Shown piece after piece: positions 6,574-10,209 of a DNA stretch of 10,209 nt. The DNA is from Desulfobacterales bacterium (GTDB lineage: Bacteria > Desulfobacterota > Desulfobacteria > Desulfobacterales > 4be13). Under the pieces are notes generated by a model that was not told the DNA's origin, did no database searches, and worked only from the letters and a program-made list of their open reading frames with translations. The number at the start of each line of letters is the position of its first letter. Within the stretch, counting starts at the first letter, position 1. Location of the stretch: the NCBI GenBank assembly GCA_029934695.1, contig JAOZLU010000038.1, forward strand, positions 2,327 through 12,535. Reading direction: 5' to 3'. Made by a program: the position numbers and the translations under genes.

Positions 6574-8373
6574 ATGAACATGAAAACTGAAATCAGATGG
6601 GTTGTCAGACCCATTGTGCCGGCTGATGTCTATACGGACAGAGAGGAGTTCCTTGAATATTTCCACAGAGCCGCCCTGGCCGCTGCGGGGCGGAGAACCA
6701 TGTCCACCGTGCTTCTGGGCCAGCGGCGCATGGGAAAGACCGAGATATTCAAACGGGTGGTGAACCGCCTCTTTTTTGAGCAGGATCCGAAAGATCCAAA
6801 CGCGGTGGTTCCCGTATATTACAGCTTCTCAGACACCTTTGAGGACAGGAAAAGCTTCGCAAAAAAGTATCTGGAAAATTTCATGCGCTATTACGTCGCA
6901 TTCCGGACAGGACAGCCGGAAATCATTCGGGACAAACTCCAAGGGAAGGCACTGGTCTCGAAAATCAAAGCATCCAGATCGCTGTTTCCCTTCACAAGAA
7001 CCCTGGACCTGATACTCCAGTGGCGAAAGGACATAGACACCGGGGACAGCTTCCTGCCCCATCAGGACGCGCTGGAGGTTCCGCGGCGGGTGTCGGATAT
7101 AGACGACTCAAGCATCGTGATGTTTCTCGACGAATTCCAGAACACCCGCCTGCCCCAGTATGACTTTGATGTTGTCGGATATATGCAGGAGGCTGTGGAA
7201 TCTCCGACCTGTCCGCATTTTGTCACCGGATCGGCCATGAGCATTCTCGCAAGGGAGATCATCGGCAGGGGATCGCTGTTCGGCAGATTTTGCGGCAAGG
7301 ATATCGAACCCATGTCCGGCTATTGGGGTAGGGAACTTGTCCTGAATGCAGCCAGCTATTACAATGCAGAAGTATCCGAGGCGATGACACCGGTGGTCGC
7401 AGAACGCTGCGGCGGAAATCCGTTCTATATCACGGCTGTACTCCAACAGGCGGTGGAATTGCAGGAGATCATTTCTGACGAGAAAACTCTGGGCAAAATT
7501 CTGGCGGTGGACATCACATCGGGCTTTATCTGGGGAGAACTGAACGACCAGGTGACGCGCTGGATTGAGCGCATCAACGAACACAAGATCACCAAGTGGG
7601 TTCTGTATCTCTCCGCCTTGGAGGAGAACGAGGAGAAGGATAAAAGAAACCGTCTGAATTTGGAACGGATCCGGAGAGAGATAAAACAGCGTGAGGGCAC
7701 GGATGTCCCCCTTGAAACCATAAGGGATGTGCTGATCAAGCTGTCCAGGGGAGACCTTCTGGAATACCTGGAGATGGGAAACTGGTTCCGACGAGTCAAG
7801 GATCCGATTCTCCTGGAATTCCTGAGAGTGTGGGGTAGGATAGAAGTCGAGGGCCATGATCAGCGGCAGGTGCAGGATGATCTGGCTGATGAATATCAGA
7901 ATCTGAAGCGGAGGGTCAGCGAGTACAAAGGATATCTGGCAGAGGTGCATATGAGCCAGGTACTGCTGGACAGTCAGAACAGAACCCTGTCTGGAAAATT
8001 TTTCAACAGTGCGGAGGATATCCGGATGCCGTGGAGATTCTCTTATGTGCGTCACCGGGTGCGTATTGCATCTGGAAAAGGGAATGAGATTGATCTGCTG
8101 GGTGCCGCGGGAGCCGAGAAATGGGTATGTCAGAGCAAATGGGTCACAGATCGGCCCATGGGAAAGGGCGTTCTGGAGGAACTGGCTGCCCAGGCTGAGG
8201 AGGTCATGAGGGAGATGAAGCCCAAGACTCTGCGGATGTGGATTTTCGCCCATAACGGTCTGAACGGGAAAGCTGAGACCTTCGCCCGGGAGCATGGCAT
8301 CCTCTGGTCGTCGCGCAGGGAATTTGACGAGCTTCTGGCTCACTTGGGGCTGAGGCCGTTGCCGAATTTGTGA
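6574..8373 (+). CDS. P-loop ATPase with C-terminal PD-(D/E)XK-like domain
   Basis: A soluble 599-residue protein. Walker A is GQRRMGKT at 49-56. Walker B is IVMFLDEFQ, with Asp186-Glu187. GGNPFY at 280-285 is the motif seen in the STAND-like/archaeal ATPase group (PF01637-like). A charged, helical winged-helix-like stretch follows at about 335-430. The C-terminal region (about 450-590) contains GNEIDLLG (Glu505, Asp507), then Gln520-Ser-Lys522, which fits a PD-(D/E)XK nuclease core with Gln in place of the usual acidic residue. The layout resembles ATPase plus DUF234-type proteins, whose function is unsettled. GAAGGA at 6559-6564 lies 9 bases before the ATG at 6574 and supports it over the ATG at 6580. 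The gene stands alone, downstream of the MITE-like element and convergent with the ECF genes. A defence or mobile-element role is speculation. Confidence 0.85.
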   Translation: MNMKTEIRWVVRPIVPADVYTDREEFLEYFHRAALAAAGRRTMSTVLLGQRRMGKTEIFKRVVNRLFFEQDPKDPNAVVPVYYSFSDTFEDRKSFAKKYLENFMRYYVAFRTGQPEIIRDKLQGKALVSKIKASRSLFPFTRTLDLILQWRKDIDTGDSFLPHQDALEVPRRVSDIDDSSIVMFLDEFQNTRLPQYDFDVVGYMQEAVESPTCPHFVTGSAMSILAREIIGRGSLFGRFCGKDIEPMSGYWGRELVLNAASYYNAEVSEAMTPVVAERCGGNPFYITAVLQQAVELQEIISDEKTLGKILAVDITSGFIWGELNDQVTRWIERINEHKITKWVLYLSALEENEEKDKRNRLNLERIRREIKQREGTDVPLETIRDVLIKLSRGDLLEYLEMGNWFRRVKDPILLEFLRVWGRIEVEGHDQRQVQDDLADEYQNLKRRVSEYKGYLAEVHMSQVLLDSQNRTLSGKFFNSAEDIRMPWRFSYVRHRVRIASGKGNEIDLLGAAGAEKWVCQSKWVTDRPMGKGVLEELAAQAEEVMREMKPKTLRMWIFAHNGLNGKAETFAREHGILWSSRREFDELLAHLGLRPLPNL

Positions 8374-8430
8374 TGAGGGAATGCGTTGCCCCATAGCCAG
8401 CCTCGGATGGACACGAGACATCCTTCAATC

Positions 8431-9198
8431 TCATCCCACAACTATCAAAATGCAAAGGCACACCACCCCAACCAGCGCAACCCAGTCTGCCCTGCCTGAT
8501 GAAAGCTCCGGTTCCGTCCGGTTTTCTGTGTAGCATCTGGCTTCCATTGCAATGACCAGTTTGTCAGCATCCTCAAAAGTCCGGCGCATCAGGGGAATTG
8601 CGAATTTTGTCAGACGGTAAACCGGATTTTTCCTGTTTTCGATTCCTCTTGCCCGCTGCGCGTCGGAAGTCTCTTTTGCCTGACTAAGAATAAGCGGGAT
8701 AAAGCGGACTGTCAGACCGATCATTGTGGCGACCCGCTTCTCAGGAATGAACGGAAAGGGGGCCAGAAACCATCCCATGACCGCTCTGATTTCCGAAGGC
8801 CGGGTGCTTGAAACCAGCAACAGCCCGAGCAGAACAGTCAGTATCAGACGCCAGCAGATCAGGGTTCCATGATACAGCCCCTCTCCGGTAACTGCCATAG
8901 TTTTCCCGAGGATATCAGCCTCCAGCACCGGCACCCCGGGGGTGGACAAAGCCCGGGCCGCGAACACGAAAAGAAGCAGAATAAGGAAATAGCGGATTTC
9001 TTTTAAGACAGACAGGAAGGAGAGACGGGTGTGAATCATCACAGCCGCAAGTGCGAGGGTTAATATGAAAAGCCCCGGGAGATACGCTTTCAGGCCCGCA
9101 AAACTGATGAGTGCGAGAAACACAAGCTTGAACCGTGCATCCAGCCCGTGAAGGAGGGAATTCCCGGTGCGGAAACTGAATGCAGTCAGTTCAGCCAT
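8431..9198 (-). CDS. ecfT: ECF transporter transmembrane coupling subunit (EcfT/CbiQ family)
   Basis: Membrane coupling subunit (255 aa) of an energy-coupling factor importer. It passes ATP-driven motion from the EcfA ATPase to a substrate-binding S protein. Hydrophobic segments lie near residues 23-56 (probably two), 68-84, 113-131, 157-174 and 237-254. The two cytoplasmic coupling motifs are present in family positions: AQRARGIE (180-187) and AMEARCY (217-223), where Cys stands at the position often held by Gly. The length is normal for the family. The ATG at 9196-9198 overlaps the end of the ATPase gene by 13 bp, so the two are translationally coupled. No strong ribosome binding site is visible, which fits coupling. 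Substrate (cobalt, nickel, biotin or another vitamin) cannot be told without the S component. The gene ends 57 bp from the convergent ATPase-nuclease gene. Confidence 0.92.
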   Translation of the reverse strand: MAELTAFSFRTGNSLLHGLDARFKLVFLALISFAGLKAYLPGLFILTLALAAVMIHTRLSFLSVLKEIRYFLILLLFVFAARALSTPGVPVLEADILGKTMAVTGEGLYHGTLICWRLILTVLLGLLLVSSTRPSEIRAVMGWFLAPFPFIPEKRVATMIGLTVRFIPLILSQAKETSDAQRARGIENRKNPVYRLTKFAIPLMRRTFEDADKLVIAMEARCYTENRTEPELSSGRADWVALVGVVCLCILIVVG

Positions 9199-9959
9199 GA
9201 TCCTATCTCAATTCCCGGGCGGGAGGCGCAGGGCTGTCTCACGCCGAACATTTCAGCATCCCTGACAACCTCATTCGGCGAGCCGTCCCTTGCAATTTTC
9301 CCGTCTTTCATAATGATCAGGCGGTCTGCGTGGGCAAACACTTTTTCCAGATCATGGGTGGTCAGCAGAATCGTATGCCCGGCCTGATGCAGAGAGAGTA
9401 TCTGCCTTAAAATCTGCCGGACTCCCGGATAATCGAGGTTTGAAAAAGGTTCGTCAAACACCAGCACCTCAGATTTCATGGCAAGAATGCCCGCGATGGC
9501 AAGACGTCGTTTCTGGCCGCCTGAGAGAAGATGGGGGCTTTGATCTGCAAACTCCGTCAGTCTGACGGCTTCCAATGCCTCGGAGACCCGTTTCTGTATC
9601 TCGGCCCTGTCCAGGCATAGGTTTTCCGGACCAAAGGCCACATCATCACGCACTGTCTCGCCTACGATCTGGCTGTCAGCGTCCTGAAACACCATGCCGA
9701 CCATCTGTCTTGCTCTTGCAGGATTCTCAGACACGGAGATTCCGGCCAGCGTGACCGATCCGACAGTGGGCACAAGAAGTCCGTTCAGATGCCGTAACAG
9801 CGTCGTTTTTCCCGAGCCGTTCTGTCCCGCGATGAGGACAAATTCGCCCTCCCGGACGGTCATATTTATCCCGTCTATGCCGGGGGTGCCGTCTGCGAAA
9901 TGGTGCTTGAGGTTTTTTATTTCAAGAATATTTCCCAAATCAAATAAGTACCTGTGCAA
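9186..9959 (-). CDS. ecfA: ECF transporter ATP-binding subunit (EcfA/CbiO family)
   Basis: ABC ATPase (257 aa) that powers an ECF importer at the inner face of the cytoplasmic membrane. All nucleotide-binding motifs are intact: Walker A GQNGSGKT (45-52), Q-loop Gln92, signature LSGGQ (145-149), Walker B VLVFDEP (165-171), D-loop SNLD (173-176) and switch His202. The stretch FQDADSQIVGETVRDDVAFGPENL around 91-114 is typical of CbiO/EcfA rather than other ABC ATPases. The start is uncertain. An in-frame stop at 9963-9965 limits it, and the choices are TTG at 9957-9959 (used here), TTG at 9936-9938, or ATT at 9927-9929, none with a good ribosome binding site. A single ATPase next to one EcfT suggests a group I system with a dedicated S component, which would be expected upstream, beyond the right edge. 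The leader abuts a hairpin-repeat array. Confidence 0.93.
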   Translation of the reverse strand: MHRYLFDLGNILEIKNLKHHFADGTPGIDGINMTVREGEFVLIAGQNGSGKTTLLRHLNGLLVPTVGSVTLAGISVSENPARARQMVGMVFQDADSQIVGETVRDDVAFGPENLCLDRAEIQKRVSEALEAVRLTEFADQSPHLLSGGQKRRLAIAGILAMKSEVLVFDEPFSNLDYPGVRQILRQILSLHQAGHTILLTTHDLEKVFAHADRLIIMKDGKIARDGSPNEVVRDAEMFGVRQPCASRPGIEIGSWLN

Positions 9960-9969
9960 AATTTAACAG

Positions 9970-10209
9970 CATTCTCACACAAAGACACAAAGCACACAGA
10001 GGTACAAAAAAAGCTCTTCTCTGTGTTCTTTGTGCCTTTGTGTGGGATATAAAAGTTTCACAACATTCTCACACAGAGCCACAAAGCACACAAAGGTAAA
10101 AAGCTCTTCTCTGTGTTCTCTGTGCCTTTGTGTGGGATATAAAAGTTTCACAACATTCTCACACAGAGCCACAAAGCACACAAAGGTAAAAAGCTCTTCT
10201 CTGTGTTCT
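9970..10209. repeat. Tandem array of about 90-bp imperfect hairpin units, running off the window
   Basis: Unit 1 is 9970-10063 (94 bp), unit 2 is 10064-10153 (90 bp), and unit 3 starts at 10154 and is cut by the window end. The visible 56 bases of unit 3 equal unit 2 exactly. Each unit folds on itself: in unit 1, 26 bp at 9976-10001 (CACACAAAGACACAAAGCAC...) pair with 10019-10044 with two mismatches. The units are joined by GGGATATAAAAGTTTCACAA. The sequence belongs to the widely scattered ACAAAGGCACAAAG-type intergenic repeats. Open frames across it (for example 9975-10181, minus) are low-complexity repeat translations, not a gene. Confidence 0.9.

Noticed and set aside
7108..8421. Minus-strand open frame of 437 codons opposite the ATPase gene
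   Set aside because: It is antisense to a gene with clear Walker motifs, shows no recognisable domain and has a Pro/His/Gln/Ser-rich composition typical of an antisense reading.
8405..8423. Possible terminator between the convergent genes (GGATG...CATCC)
   Set aside because: The stem is only 5 bp with a 9-base loop and no T-run on either strand.
9975..10181. Minus-strand 68-codon frame (PTQRHREHREE repeats)
   Set aside because: It is a translation of the hairpin-repeat array. Such frames are known spurious calls over this repeat type.
9970..10209. Possible CRISPR array
   Set aside because: The units are near identical over their full 90 bp, so there are no unique spacers, and each unit is a long self-complementary hairpin. 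No cas gene is present.

Overview
The window looks like a chromosomal segment of a Gram-negative, probably deltaproteobacterial (Desulfobacterota-like) genome. This rests on the mix of families and repeats and is an inference, since no taxonomic marker gene is present. Base composition is mid-GC in the genes. The 554-1291 gap is clearly more AT-rich, and short-repeat families are frequent.

Layout, left to right. (1) 2-553, plus strand: the 3' part of a coiled-coil protein with a C-terminal PD-(D/E)XK nuclease-like domain. Its coiled coil is encoded by a perfect 42-bp in-frame tandem repeat that may continue beyond the left edge. (2) 554-1291: an AT-rich stretch with one doubtful 98-codon ORF. 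The 3' end of that ORF lies in an in-frame 84/87-bp tandem duplication that looks like decayed coding DNA. A candidate terminator hairpin and the leader of the next gene follow. (3) 1298-6247, plus strand: a 1649-residue secreted nuclease of the ExeM/NucH type. Its order is signal peptide, beta-rich N-terminal region, Ig-like domain, lamin-tail domain, OB-fold, endonuclease/exonuclease/phosphatase (EEP) catalytic domain, four cadherin-like repeats, a further beta domain and a C-terminal type I dockerin. (4) 6248-6573: a 195-bp non-coding element with 19-bp terminal inverted repeats, 12-bp flanking direct repeats, two mirror-image hairpins and an internal 18/19-bp triplication, which looks like a MITE. 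(5) 6574-8373, plus strand: a P-loop ATPase with a C-terminal nuclease-like motif. (6) 9959-8431, minus strand: ATPase (EcfA/CbiO-like) and transmembrane (EcfT/CbiQ-like) subunits of an energy-coupling factor vitamin or metal transporter, overlapping by 13 bp. (7) 9970-10209: tandem about 90-bp units, each an imperfect hairpin, running off the right edge.

Functional links: the only clear operon is the ECF pair. Its substrate-binding S component is not visible and may lie beyond the right edge. The ExeM-like nuclease would act outside the cell on nucleic acid. The ATPase-nuclease and the coiled-coil nuclease are intracellular proteins of unknown role with similar C-terminal folds by motif. I see no CRISPR array, rRNA, tRNA or transposase gene.
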